From NCBI GenBank assembly GCA_963705285.1, contig OY970066.1, forward strand, positions 372,001 to 436,000: a DNA stretch of 64,000 nt. The letters are read 5' to 3'. The notes under the pieces are model-generated. The model ran no database searches, was not told the DNA's origin, and saw only the letters and a program-made list of their open reading frames with translations. This stretch comes from JACMLD01 sp963705285. Its GTDB lineage: Bacteria > Bacteroidota > Bacteroidia > Chitinophagales > Chitinophagaceae. This document shows, one piece after another, positions 9,375-17,865 of this stretch (within the stretch, counting starts at the first letter, position 1; every line of letters begins with the position of its first letter). A program made the position numbers and the translations under genes.

Positions 9375-10286
9375 TTAAGGATGTAAGAATTCAGCTATCC
9401 GGTTTTGTAAATTGGTACCGGCAAGATTATTTTCTTCCTGGTGCCATTGCTGAGAACCATAATTTCCACTGGGGTAACCAGCTGCAAAAAGCGTGTTGTA
9501 GGTAATGGGTACTTTCAGCTCTTTCAACAACAGGCTGGCCAGTGTTTCATGCAGCCCGCACTGTCCCTGGTGTTCTTCCAACGTTATTACACGTTGCACT
9601 GCAGAAATTTGTTGCAGCAATGCTGCCGGAACGGCCGCAACAGGAAACTGGCTGACCAGCCATATTTCCAGATCATTCAGCAAATGCGCAGGCAGCGTAT
9701 ATAAGTTATCGGTTACGGCGCCCGTGGCTATTACAACGGCTTTGGCTTTGCCCGCTGCAGTTTTTATTTTTCTCCAGGGTGCAAACGGAGTAATACCCGG
9801 CTGCGCCGATGCCAGGTTTAACCTTAAATAATTGGGCGATGGGTCTGCTATCATTTGTTGCAGTGACTCCTGCACATCATCGCCCGTAAAAGGCACGTAT
9901 ACTTTCATATGGGGGAGAATACGCATGGCGCCGATGTCTTCAATATTGTGATGGGTGCTGCCCATGATGCCATATCCATACCCACCACCATTGGCAATGA
10001 TTTTTACCGGCAAATGATGCAGGCATATATCGTTCCTTATTTGTTCATAGGGGCGCAGTGTAATAAAAGGTGAGATGCTGTAGATAAAAGGAATAAATCC
10101 TTCGTATGCCAGCGATGCCGCCATCGCCGCCATGTTCTGTTCTGCCACGCCGGCGTTGATAAATCTTTCACCCATTGCTTCACGCACACCTTCCAAGGCC
10201 ATAAATCCTAAATCGCCCGTAAGAAAAATTATTCTATCATTAGCCTGTGCCAACGTGGTGATTGCCTGCGCAAATTCTTTTCGCAT
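9375..10286 (-). CDS. Transketolase-like, C-terminal (pyrimidine-binding) subunit
   Basis: 303 residues, matching the C-terminal half of split transketolases. The conserved F-I-N-A-G-V-A-E-Q-N-M stretch carries the catalytic glutamate that activates thiamine diphosphate, and the C-terminal domain has the Rossmann-like swapped-hinge region. It starts 1 nt after the N-subunit stop, so the two halves are made together. Split transketolases in surface-glycan clusters are thought to transfer two-carbon units during synthesis of unusual or branched sugars. A housekeeping pentose-phosphate role is less likely in this operon. Confidence 0.88.
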   Translation of the reverse strand: MRKEFAQAITTLAQANDRIIFLTGDLGFMALEGVREAMGERFINAGVAEQNMAAMAASLAYEGFIPFIYSISPFITLRPYEQIRNDICLHHLPVKIIANGGGYGYGIMGSTHHNIEDIGAMRILPHMKVYVPFTGDDVQESLQQMIADPSPNYLRLNLASAQPGITPFAPWRKIKTAAGKAKAVVIATGAVTDNLYTLPAHLLNDLEIWLVSQFPVAAVPAALLQQISAVQRVITLEEHQGQCGLHETLASLLLKELKVPITYNTLFAAGYPSGNYGSQQWHQEENNLAGTNLQNRIAEFLHP

Positions 10287-10287
10287 G

Positions 10288-11043
10288 CTATGGCTGTATT
10301 AATTTGTTATAATCTGCCTCTGTCAGAGGCAGGTAATGGCAATCAACAGTATCCTGCAGCGTAAGATCTTTTCCTTTAACCGTATTACAAATTACAGCAA
10401 GCGGCTGTTCGTTTACAAACAATGAAACTGCTTTCTTCAACGCGTCAAAATTGTGACCATCTGCCGTCACTACCTGGAAACCAAAACTCTCCAGTTTTTT
10501 ATCGAGCGGCTCCAGTTTGAGTGTATCTTCTGTTCTGCCAAAACCCTGCAGCTGGTTCCTGTCTATAAACCACACTATATCTTTTAAACAATGGTGCGCT
10601 ATAAAAAGTGCAGCTTCCCAGGTACTTCCTTCATTCAGTTCTCCGTCTGAGGTAACACAATATATTTTCCTGGATTGTTTTTTCAATCGTGCTGCCAGCC
10701 CAAAACCTGCAGCCAGCGAAAGTCCGTGGCCCAGGCTGCCGGTAGCAAATGGAATGCCGCTGATCTTATTTACCGGTGGGTGCGCCGGCAGGCTGGTATT
10801 GTTTTTATAAAAAAGCGAAATAGCTGTTTCTGGTATCACCCCTTCTTCAACAAGCGTACTGTATAGTAACGCAGCTGCATGGCCTTTCGACAAAATAAAT
10901 TCATCGCCTTTTTCAAACAGGTGGAACTTGATAAATACCATTAATTCAAGGCACGACAAAGAAGAGCCCACATGACCGGCATTGGCCGTCTTGTACATTT
11001 TTATGAGCCGATCTTTTATTGCATCTCTTCTGGCCTCAAGCAT
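10288..11043 (-). CDS. Transketolase-like, N-terminal (pyrophosphate-binding) subunit
   Basis: 251 residues from the ATG at 11043 (MLEARRDAIK). A 21-residue upstream extension is possible but lacks family similarity. The thiamine-diphosphate signature S-D-G-E-L-N-E-G with a following N (V-W-F-I-D-R-N-Q) and the G-H-V-G-S-S and A-T-G-S-L-G-H-G loops are present. It is the first gene of the six-gene minus-strand operon that continues with the C-subunit, epimerase/GT2 fusion, two methyltransferases and the GT-C-like protein. The promoter should lie in the 338-bp region upstream. Confidence 0.88.
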   Translation of the reverse strand: MLEARRDAIKDRLIKMYKTANAGHVGSSLSCLELMVFIKFHLFEKGDEFILSKGHAAALLYSTLVEEGVIPETAISLFYKNNTSLPAHPPVNKISGIPFATGSLGHGLSLAAGFGLAARLKKQSRKIYCVTSDGELNEGSTWEAALFIAHHCLKDIVWFIDRNQLQGFGRTEDTLKLEPLDKKLESFGFQVVTADGHNFDALKKAVSLFVNEQPLAVICNTVKGKDLTLQDTVDCHYLPLTEADYNKLIQP

Positions 11044-11381
11044 TGGATGACTATTTTTCCAACAAAACACATAAACTGCCGCAAAATTAAGGCAGTATGC
11101 CAACAATTATACCGGAAATCTTACCCCGCAGGCGCCTGGCCGCCGCCATTGTAATCAAACTGACAACTGTTTAACCTGTTTCGTTACGCGGAGCCATTAT
11201 TTTTTTGTATACGGGTTGCCATTTCCGCAATCGGCTGCAGGACAACAGATCATTAATTATTGTATTCATTTATTTGGCGGAATATATTATCGAGTCTATT
11301 TATTCATGGATAGCCATACCACGTTTATGGTATAGGCAAAAAAGGGGCGTGTACCTATTTTTATTGGCTAATAATAGAACC
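11044..11381. other. Intergenic region between divergent genes
   Basis: This 338-bp stretch separates the transketolase operon from the TonB-like gene and must hold both promoters. An open frame extends the TonB-like gene upstream to 11205, but the extension has no signal-peptide logic and is probably not translated. I see no RNA gene or clear promoter consensus. Confidence 0.5.
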
Positions 11382-11774
11382 ATGAAAGTATTGTATACAC
11401 TCCTGCTGGTGATGATGGCTGGCATATCGGCCCATGCACAATCATCCAGTAATGATTCTTTGCACAATAGCATTACTGCAGATAAAGACGCAGATTTTGA
11501 TGGCGGCACAAAAGCATGGACATTGTACCTGATGAAAAATCTTACCTACCCGGAAGATGCCCAAAGAAAAAACATAACCGGCACCGTTATAGTACAGTTC
11601 CAGGTTGATGAAAAAGGTAAAGTAAGTGAAGTGATGGCATTGTCTGGCCCCGAGCAACTTAAGAAAGAGGGTATCAGGTTAATAAAGCATAGCCCACGCT
11701 GGATACCTGCTATGAAGAACGGTGAGAAGGTTAGATCGTTCAAAACACAACAAATCAGCTTTAGGCTTAGTTGA
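11382..11774 (+). CDS. Secreted TonB C-terminal domain protein
   Basis: 130 residues from the ATG at 11382, chosen because it begins a clear signal peptide (MKVLYTLLLVMMAGISAHAQ). The rest matches the TonB C-terminal domain (residues ~45-130): Y-P-E-D-A-Q-R-K-N-I-T-G-T-V then V-Q-F-Q-V-D-E-K-G-K-V. Unlike true TonB it has no membrane anchor or proline-rich spacer, so it is a small periplasmic TonB-like protein, common in Bacteroidota and of unknown role. Its stop codon lies inside a hairpin shared with the convergent VOC gene. Confidence 0.82.
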   Translation: MKVLYTLLLVMMAGISAHAQSSSNDSLHNSITADKDADFDGGTKAWTLYLMKNLTYPEDAQRKNITGTVIVQFQVDEKGKVSEVMALSGPEQLKKEGIRLIKHSPRWIPAMKNGEKVRSFKTQQISFRLS

Positions 11775-11849
11775 TCAGTTGATTGGTAAAAGCCGGTTGA
11801 TTAGGCAATTTTGTTACCTTCATTGATCAACTGATCAACTGATCAACTA
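11768..11849. terminator. Shared hairpin between convergent genes, containing both stop codons
   Basis: TAGTTGATCAGTTGAT (11768-11783) is the perfect 16-nt reverse complement of 11834-11849. The left arm begins with the TAG of the TonB-like gene and the right arm, read on the minus strand, begins with the TAG of the VOC gene. The arms are runs of the word TTGATCAG/TTGATTGG. It could act as a bidirectional terminator or 3'-end stabiliser; there is no strong T tract. Confidence 0.55.
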
Positions 11850-12212
11850 CACCTTCAGCCAGCTGGGAGATTCCCTGGTAGGCTGATTGATCCTGATAAA
11901 ATTGCCATCGGGATCCTGTAATGTAATGGAGAGCATGCCAAATTGAGAAGTAACGGGGCCTTCAAATACTACCCCGGTAAGCTGAAGCCTGTCAATTAAT
12001 TTCTGCAAATCATCGGTAAGAAAACTGGTGGTCACCGATCTTGCCGGCTGGTGTTCAGAAACATTGAAATCTACACCTGCCACTCCCGAATTAAACACCT
12101 TCAACTGATCCTGGTCAATAATGGGGTCGAGCCCCAAAATAGCCTGGTAAAAGCCTTTGCTTTTATCAGTATTACCAGCGCCAAATTCAATTTCGTGGAG
12201 TCTTATTTTCAT
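11847..12212 (-). CDS. VOC (glyoxalase/bleomycin-resistance fold) family protein
   Basis: 121 residues, one VOC unit of two beta-alpha-beta-beta-beta motifs: H-E-I-E-F-G-A-G-N-T-D-K-S-K-G-F-Y at the N-terminus and L-Q-D-P-D-G-N-F-I-R-I-N-Q at the C-terminus, the latter being the classical VOC ending. Members are metal-dependent isomerases, dioxygenases or drug-binding proteins; the substrate cannot be read from sequence. It is convergent with the TonB-like gene and stands alone. Confidence 0.85.
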   Translation of the reverse strand: MKIRLHEIEFGAGNTDKSKGFYQAILGLDPIIDQDQLKVFNSGVAGVDFNVSEHQPARSVTTSFLTDDLQKLIDRLQLTGVVFEGPVTSQFGMLSITLQDPDGNFIRINQPTRESPSWLKV

Positions 12213-12576
12213 TTAACACAGGTTTTGTAATAAGTAGAGACGTTACACACAAGCCTTATGTTACAACAGGGCTGCAAAAAATGAAAAAAAATCCAAAACC
12301 CAACGCCCCAGGCTACATTTTTCTACGAAAGTTGCCGTATTTAACAAAACCAACACATTTACAGCCATCTATCTTCAGTATCAAGATAAGTTAAGGAATT
12401 AAGTATAGAGTATTTAGTATTTAGTAGTAAGACCCGGCGCTGTCCTGGTCTTTGTGTTTGTAGATCATATGAATAAAACTTTCTTTCATATGAAAAATAT
12501 TGCCTCTTCATATCTCAAATAATGTCATTAAAAAAAGGCTATTACAAAATCTGCCAGTATTTTAGTCGCCTACTAC
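12213..12576. other. AT-rich intergenic region with short word repeats
   Basis: 364 bp between divergent genes. It contains a short reiterated run around 12400-12430 (TATAGAGTATTTAGTATTTAGTAG). No open frame with family resemblance and no structured RNA is seen. It should hold the promoters of the VOC gene and of the small membrane protein. Confidence 0.4.
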
Positions 12577-12792
12577 ATGACAAAAAGAAAACAACAAAAA
12601 GGCATAATTCCCAAAACATTGCTGCTTACATGCATTATCAGCGGCGCGGCTACTTTAGTATTTAGGATGCTTAACCGCCGTTTGCATGTTGGCGAACTAG
12701 CTGAAATTACCGGTTGGATGGGCACCGCTTTCGCCATTTCACTCGTTATCATTATTGCATTGATCATTGTTGACCAGGTAAATTCCCGTTGA
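12577..12792 (+). CDS. Small two-helix membrane protein, unknown function
   Basis: 71 residues with a basic N-terminus (MTKRKQQKG), a hydrophobic segment at ~12-28, a short charged linker and a second hydrophobic segment at ~46-66. I do not recognise a family. It stands alone between the VOC gene and the 3' end of the usher-like operon. The topology and clean start favour a real gene, but its small size leaves doubt. Confidence 0.5.
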   Translation: MTKRKQQKGIIPKTLLLTCIISGAATLVFRMLNRRLHVGELAEITGWMGTAFAISLVIIIALIIVDQVNSR

Positions 12793-12943
12793 TCGTATCC
12801 ATTCTTTATAATTAAAGCAAGAATTTTTTCTTGAATGAATCACAACATTATGGATTCGATAATGTGCGCATCTGAGCTCATAGTTCAGGCGGCATTGTGC
12901 ATATTTCTGTATGTGTTTTCAAAAACGGCTGCGGGTCTGCGCG

Positions 12944-15550
12944 TTATAATTTGCGGATAATAAAGTTAAGGCCTTCCAAAAAATCGCCTTCTTTGCTGGC
13001 AGTAATGGTAAACGGCAACGACCATGGTATTGATTGCATGTGCAGTTTCTCCATTTGCCCTGCATTTATCTGTATAGTATAAGCGCCGGGCATAAGGCCA
13101 CTGTAATTGAAACTGCCATCCGCTTCAGTCATTACCTGTGCCGCCAAGGTAAAATCGCTTCTGTAAATATCTACCATAATTCTTGCCAATGGTTTTTTGG
13201 TGCTGTCTTCAGCAAGATATACGGTGCCAGCCACCTCACCATCTACCGTAACGGGTATCTCCAGCAATGTAAATTGGTTGGGGTTAATTACAATGCTGAT
13301 AACTTTATTGCGAATATGCCAGGCTACATTTTCAAATGCCTCATTTATTTTTAGGGTATAAGTGGCATAGGCCTCCAGATCGGTTACCTGTATGCTGTTG
13401 TCTGATTTGTTGTATGCGATACGTCCGCCATTCATGCTGATATTAATACCGCTGACACCGGGTTCATTGCGGTCGCGCTGTCCGTTGCCATTCATATCGA
13501 GGTAAGGTTGTACAGATATTGCACCTTTACCTACACTACTCCTGTTAGAAATTGTAGTACGCCTGTTCTGACCATTGTACAAAAGGCTTCCGCTGGCAGA
13601 TTGCACCAGTGCGGTAGAACGCTGATTGCTTTTTGTGACCGATAAACCGGTAAGCGCAAAAGAAAGATCATACCTGAATGTTATACCCGCATTACGAAAA
13701 CCGAGCTTGAAATTATCTTCATAAAAAGCGTTGATGTATGCACGTGAGTTCAGGTATTTACCCCCTTCCGCCCGTACCGACATCAGTTTATGCTGGCTGT
13801 ATTCGTACTGCAATTGTGGCGTAAAAATAATTTTTCCCGGCAACCTGAAGCCCATTGAAAGAGTGCTGTATACAACTGCCGGCTGCTGCTGTGCAAGCAA
13901 GGCATACGTAGTAAAATTTGTATTAATGCCCAACACCACGCCAGACAACAGGCCTTCCATATTGGTATATTTTGTATGCGGTAGTATTACCTGGTACACT
14001 GAGGCCCTTGAAAACAACGTAAATTTTTTTCCACGAAACGGATACGACACAATCACTTTGCGTTCTTCATTGAATGTATTATTGATAGCTTTTTGTCCTT
14101 TTTTATAACGGGTATAATTGAATTCAATCTGTAAATCGCTGGGCAAATGATAACTGCCCGTTATTTTTGATTTTACACCGTAAGCATATTCACCAGCCAG
14201 CAGAAGGTTAGAGCGAAGCCTGAGCGACGCATTTACAAAGGGAATGGCCCTGCCCGTGGCAATAGAAGATAAATATTCGGCACCTGCGCCAATAGTCAAC
14301 CGTTTGTTGAAACCATAATTGGCACTTACCCGCGCGAGGCAGCTATTGACACTGTCTTCTACCACACCTGCGCTGGCAGTATACTCAAATTCGTGGTAAG
14401 GAAGAAAATTAAATGGTATCTGAATATTTTGTTCGCTGGTACGCTCTTCGCCCCACGGACTGTAAAACCTGATCTTTACAGCGGAATTGCCATATACCAG
14501 CGGCACCTGAAAATGCGCCAGTCCGGTGGCTTCCGCTTTTGAATAATCTACCAGTGTATTGTTTACATACAATTCGGCAACCCATCCGGCTTCATTATAA
14601 TACGTAAGGGTATAGGTACCAAATGAACGGCGATACACAGCGGGTGTATTGGTAAATTGAACGCCCACTACCGGCGAAAATATGGAAGATACGGTGGGTG
14701 TAAATATTTTTCCGGCCATTACCTGCCGAAGTGCAGTATGTTCATTGTCTACAAAACGCCATTGATAAAATTGCTGGCGTTCCTGGAAGGGCATGTTCTT
14801 CTGGTAATTCAGCAATACATTGGTTTCGCCACCGGCAATTACGCCACCCAATCCCAGGTTCACACGTGTATCCTGCAATGGTTGTTGTAAATCACGGGTG
14901 TGTACAATGGCCCAGTCTGCCATACCAAATTTAAACAACGGGTAATTTCGGTAGATGGTGGTATCTGCCTTTATCTCTCCCTTTAATCGTCCCAGGTTAG
15001 TGCGCATAGCCTCTTGCCGCATTTCGCGCACAATGGGCAGTTCCAGCTCAGTACTCAGAATAACTGAAAGGCTGCGAAAATTAAATTTGCAGTGCAAACC
15101 AAACACCTGGCCGAAAAAATCCGTTCGGAGGTAGAGGCTGGTAGCAGTACTAATAAATGCATCGGCCGGCACATCAATTTTCTTTCCCTGGTATTCGATG
15201 CGGTTATTGGCCCTGTCAATTACAAACACTGCCTGCGGCGAAATAAAAAAGCCCGATACAGAATCAAGGTTGACGGAAGCCGTGTTCCTAATCTTTAAAA
15301 AATCAAACACATCAGTAATAGCGAGATATGCCGATTCATTACGTATAGCAGCAGGTACCTGTACATTACCCACGCCCTGTACACTCATAAAAACCAGGAT
15401 CTCATCATAGGGAAGTATGGGATCAGGTTCGCCATCAGCAGCCGTACTGCGCAATGGAATGATGGTCAGTAACAAATACACCAATGCCAGTACGGCAACC
15501 CTGTAATACGGTTGATGGTGGCAGTTAGGATATTGGTGACGAACTTTCAT
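12944..15550 (-). CDS. Usher-like outer-membrane protein with C-terminal SdrD/carboxypeptidase-regulatory-like domains
   Basis: 868 residues. A signal peptide (~residues 15-38) precedes an N-terminal domain, then a long beta-rich region in which Y-N-E-A-G-W-V-A-E-L-Y-V-N and the following segment (V-K-I-R-F-Y-S-P-W-G-E-E) resemble the V-x-L-Y-V-N-G and G-E motifs of fimbrial ushers. The C-terminal part has D-M-N-G-N-G-Q-R-D-R-N-E-P-G-V (as in SdrD-B repeats and alternative ushers) and a carboxypeptidase-regulatory-like domain (D-G-S-F-N-Y-S-G-L-M-P-G-A-Y). Predicted role: outer-membrane pore assembling DUF4402 subunits delivered by the chaperone encoded upstream. It is the last gene of the operon, 28 nt after a DUF4402 gene. 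Similarity to classical ushers is distant, hence usher-like. Confidence 0.68.
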   Translation of the reverse strand: MKVRHQYPNCHHQPYYRVAVLALVYLLLTIIPLRSTAADGEPDPILPYDEILVFMSVQGVGNVQVPAAIRNESAYLAITDVFDFLKIRNTASVNLDSVSGFFISPQAVFVIDRANNRIEYQGKKIDVPADAFISTATSLYLRTDFFGQVFGLHCKFNFRSLSVILSTELELPIVREMRQEAMRTNLGRLKGEIKADTTIYRNYPLFKFGMADWAIVHTRDLQQPLQDTRVNLGLGGVIAGGETNVLLNYQKNMPFQERQQFYQWRFVDNEHTALRQVMAGKIFTPTVSSIFSPVVGVQFTNTPAVYRRSFGTYTLTYYNEAGWVAELYVNNTLVDYSKAEATGLAHFQVPLVYGNSAVKIRFYSPWGEERTSEQNIQIPFNFLPYHEFEYTASAGVVEDSVNSCLARVSANYGFNKRLTIGAGAEYLSSIATGRAIPFVNASLRLRSNLLLAGEYAYGVKSKITGSYHLPSDLQIEFNYTRYKKGQKAINNTFNEERKVIVSYPFRGKKFTLFSRASVYQVILPHTKYTNMEGLLSGVVLGINTNFTTYALLAQQQPAVVYSTLSMGFRLPGKIIFTPQLQYEYSQHKLMSVRAEGGKYLNSRAYINAFYEDNFKLGFRNAGITFRYDLSFALTGLSVTKSNQRSTALVQSASGSLLYNGQNRRTTISNRSSVGKGAISVQPYLDMNGNGQRDRNEPGVSGINISMNGGRIAYNKSDNSIQVTDLEAYATYTLKINEAFENVAWHIRNKVISIVINPNQFTLLEIPVTVDGEVAGTVYLAEDSTKKPLARIMVDIYRSDFTLAAQVMTEADGSFNYSGLMPGAYTIQINAGQMEKLHMQSIPWSLPFTITASKEGDFLEGLNFIIRKL

Positions 15551-15578
15551 TACTGGTTAAAAAAACTTCTTATCTATT

Positions 15579-16106
15579 CTATTGCTGTATAAATGTTACT
15601 GCAAATGTGCCGCTGTAATTACCTGAAGGGTTGGCCAGCGGGTTACCTACGGTAAGCGTACCGCCAATTCTTACCTGCGTACGAGATGGCGGCGCTGCCG
15701 TTGTTATAAAAACAGCACCGGTGCTGGCAGTACCAATGTGTAAACTCATAGTGCCGCCGTTACTGCCGGTGAGCGTAACGTCGGGGCCGTTCATAATAGA
15801 TACCACCGTGCCCTGGTTTGCATCCACTTCATAAATGGCGGGCGAAAACGGGTAGCCAAGATTGGCCGGTACAAGACTACCGGTAACGGACCGTGACCCA
15901 TCAGGATGAACCACCACCGAACCACCGGAAACACCCTGAAAAAATGCTCCGAAAATCAAACCCTGCGCCGGGTTTACATAGATACTTAATGGTCGTGGTG
16001 GTGGCGGTTGCGCATTTGCCAGGCAACTGCAACACAACAGCACACTCACGCAGATAAGTAAGCGCAATTTGTTAAGGTGGTATAATATGAGATGCAGTAT
16101 ACTCAC
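15579..16106 (-). CDS. DUF4402 family pilin-like secreted protein (second copy)
   Basis: 175 residues. Signal peptide with a run of cysteines (L-L-C-C-S-C-L-A-N-A-Q), a proline run (PPPPRPL), then a beta-sandwich sequence typical of DUF4402: I-F-G-A-F-F-Q-G, G-S-V-V-V-H-P-D-G-S-R-S-V-T-G, and the ending N-P-S-G-N-Y-S-G-T-F-A-V-T-F. DUF4402 proteins are pilin-like subunits found beside chaperone-usher genes. The start is GTG (16104-16106), whose last bases overlap the TGA of the upstream T9SS gene, so translation is coupled. It may be a tip or anchor subunit, with the copy at 21389-21901 as the major subunit. Confidence 0.8.
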   Translation of the reverse strand: MSILHLILYHLNKLRLLICVSVLLCCSCLANAQPPPPRPLSIYVNPAQGLIFGAFFQGVSGGSVVVHPDGSRSVTGSLVPANLGYPFSPAIYEVDANQGTVVSIMNGPDVTLTGSNGGTMSLHIGTASTGAVFITTAAPPSRTQVRIGGTLTVGNPLANPSGNYSGTFAVTFIQQ

Positions 16107-17824
16107 CGGGCAATTACTATTTTTTTAGACTGGTTAATGTTGCCGGATGCGTTTACTACGTACACCCCATCTGTAAAAACTGCCGGTAGTGCCACAAAAG
16201 CATTTCCGGAAATATCATACCTGCAAACTACCTGGCCCAGCATATTCACGACGGTTATACTGGCTTTCTCGCCGGCAGAAAGCCCGGCATTCACAAACAG
16301 TTTACCACCGGTACTGTATGTTTTAAAAATATTGCTGGCGACTGGTGCCGTAGTGATTTCATTTTTGCTGAACTGAAGAAAGAAACGGTTTTCATACACA
16401 CCATGCACCAGGTGAAGGCGGTATTGCGGGTCCTTTTTTAGATCCTGGTTTTTACCTGTTGCCTTGTCCAGCAAATAAACATGTATGTCTGAAGGAATAT
16501 CCAGCATATCAGCAGCTGTAAAATTTACCCATTCGTCTTTTTTTGTTACCAGTCCCAGCGGCACTATTGTCATTGTATCTGCGGCCACCGCCTTTATAGA
16601 CAACTTTTGCGCATCGGCAGATACCGCATACAAGCTGGGTGTCAGCGAATCGGTGTTCATTAATTTCAGAGCATCCAGTTGTTTATTGAACTTGTTGCCT
16701 GCAGCATCATTAAAATATAACACAACGGGGTCGGTGCTGTTGGGCACACTGGCAAAACCTGCGTTCAGCCTAATCAGTGATTTGCTATCCTGCACATCGC
16801 CCACCCTAAAAAATTGAGCGGTATTATTAAGCATTCTTGCATTGTTGTTGATACCCAGTAGCGCATTCACCGGGTACGACCCGTTAGAAACATGCACAAA
16901 AAAACCCTGCATGGCGGCAATGGTATTTCCGGCTATACCATCGCTGGATACGCCATTGATATAACTGCTATACACACCCGTATATTGATCGGAGCTACCC
17001 GCATTGAAATAATATACGGCATTGTCTATATTGGTTTTTGTCCAAGCCCCCACCGCATCCCAATTAATGGGGGAAGGATAAGGATTGCCCACGAGGTTAA
17101 AACCCTGCGTATACGCCATGTTATGATTGTATAGCGTAAGCGAGTAATTATGATTGTTTACCACGCCTTTCAAATCAACTGTTTTGGCCGCGGTGGCATT
17201 GCCCAGGTTGGCTGCGTAGCCACGCATGGGTGATAATACCCCTGAGCCGGCGGTATAATTAATCCATCCGTTGGATGCCTGGTTTTCATCGTGCCGGTAA
17301 AAAGCCGGGAAGCTGGCAGCGAGATTGATATCGTTTGAAAAATCGCCTACTGTATCTGCCTGAAACGGCGAGCTGAAATATTTATACCCAAATCCGGAAC
17401 TGATGTACCGTTGTATAGTTACATTGCCCAGCACCTCGCCCGTGCCACTGCCATCAACAGCCGCAGTTTGCGCGGCGGTAGACAACAGTGTTAGATTGCC
17501 GTTGGCGTTGAGTGTGCCATTGCTTAGTAATATATTTTTTAGTGTTTGGCTGGTAGCCGAAATAGTGGTAGTGCTTCCGTTTGCTATGGTAAGGTTATTA
17601 AAACTGGTGGGCGTACTGCCCCCAATGGTTTGCGCGGTACCTGCAAATACCACAGCGCCACTGTTGTGCACAAAGCTGCCGTTGTTGACAAAGTTTTTAC
17701 TAACCACTATATTGCCATTGCCAGATACCACATAGGCGCCCGAAGGAATTATCAACCCCTGCGCTACCATTGCATATGATTGCAACAGCAAAACAATACC
17801 TGCTATGTATTTCTTTGATGACAA
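16103..17824 (-). CDS. Secreted protein with T9SS type A C-terminal sorting domain
   Basis: 573 residues. The N-terminal part begins with a signal peptide ending M-V-A-Q and continues with beta-helix-like repeats (N-G-S-F-V-H-N-S-G-A-V-V-F-A-G). The central region contains G-F-N-L-V-G-N-P-Y-P-S-P-I-N-W, common in large Bacteroidota surface proteins. The last ~80 residues (K-A-S-I-T-V-V-N-M-L-G-Q-V-V, ending K-K-I-V-I-A-R) are a T9SS type A sorting domain, so the protein should cross the outer membrane by the type IX system. The only usable start is TTG at 17824, needed to keep the signal peptide. It sits inside the chaperone/usher operon, so two secretion routes are encoded together. Confidence 0.82.
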   Translation of the reverse strand: MSSKKYIAGIVLLLQSYAMVAQGLIIPSGAYVVSGNGNIVVSKNFVNNGSFVHNSGAVVFAGTAQTIGGSTPTSFNNLTIANGSTTTISATSQTLKNILLSNGTLNANGNLTLLSTAAQTAAVDGSGTGEVLGNVTIQRYISSGFGYKYFSSPFQADTVGDFSNDINLAASFPAFYRHDENQASNGWINYTAGSGVLSPMRGYAANLGNATAAKTVDLKGVVNNHNYSLTLYNHNMAYTQGFNLVGNPYPSPINWDAVGAWTKTNIDNAVYYFNAGSSDQYTGVYSSYINGVSSDGIAGNTIAAMQGFFVHVSNGSYPVNALLGINNNARMLNNTAQFFRVGDVQDSKSLIRLNAGFASVPNSTDPVVLYFNDAAGNKFNKQLDALKLMNTDSLTPSLYAVSADAQKLSIKAVAADTMTIVPLGLVTKKDEWVNFTAADMLDIPSDIHVYLLDKATGKNQDLKKDPQYRLHLVHGVYENRFFLQFSKNEITTAPVASNIFKTYSTGGKLFVNAGLSAGEKASITVVNMLGQVVCRYDISGNAFVALPAVFTDGVYVVNASGNINQSKKIVIAR

Positions 17825-17865
17825 ATGTTATACTCTTTTTAACGAACTGCGAATGGCTAACGCCA

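Noticed and set aside
11205..11381. 59-residue N-terminal extension of the TonB-like gene
   Set aside because: The ATG at 11382 begins a clean signal peptide; the extension would bury it.
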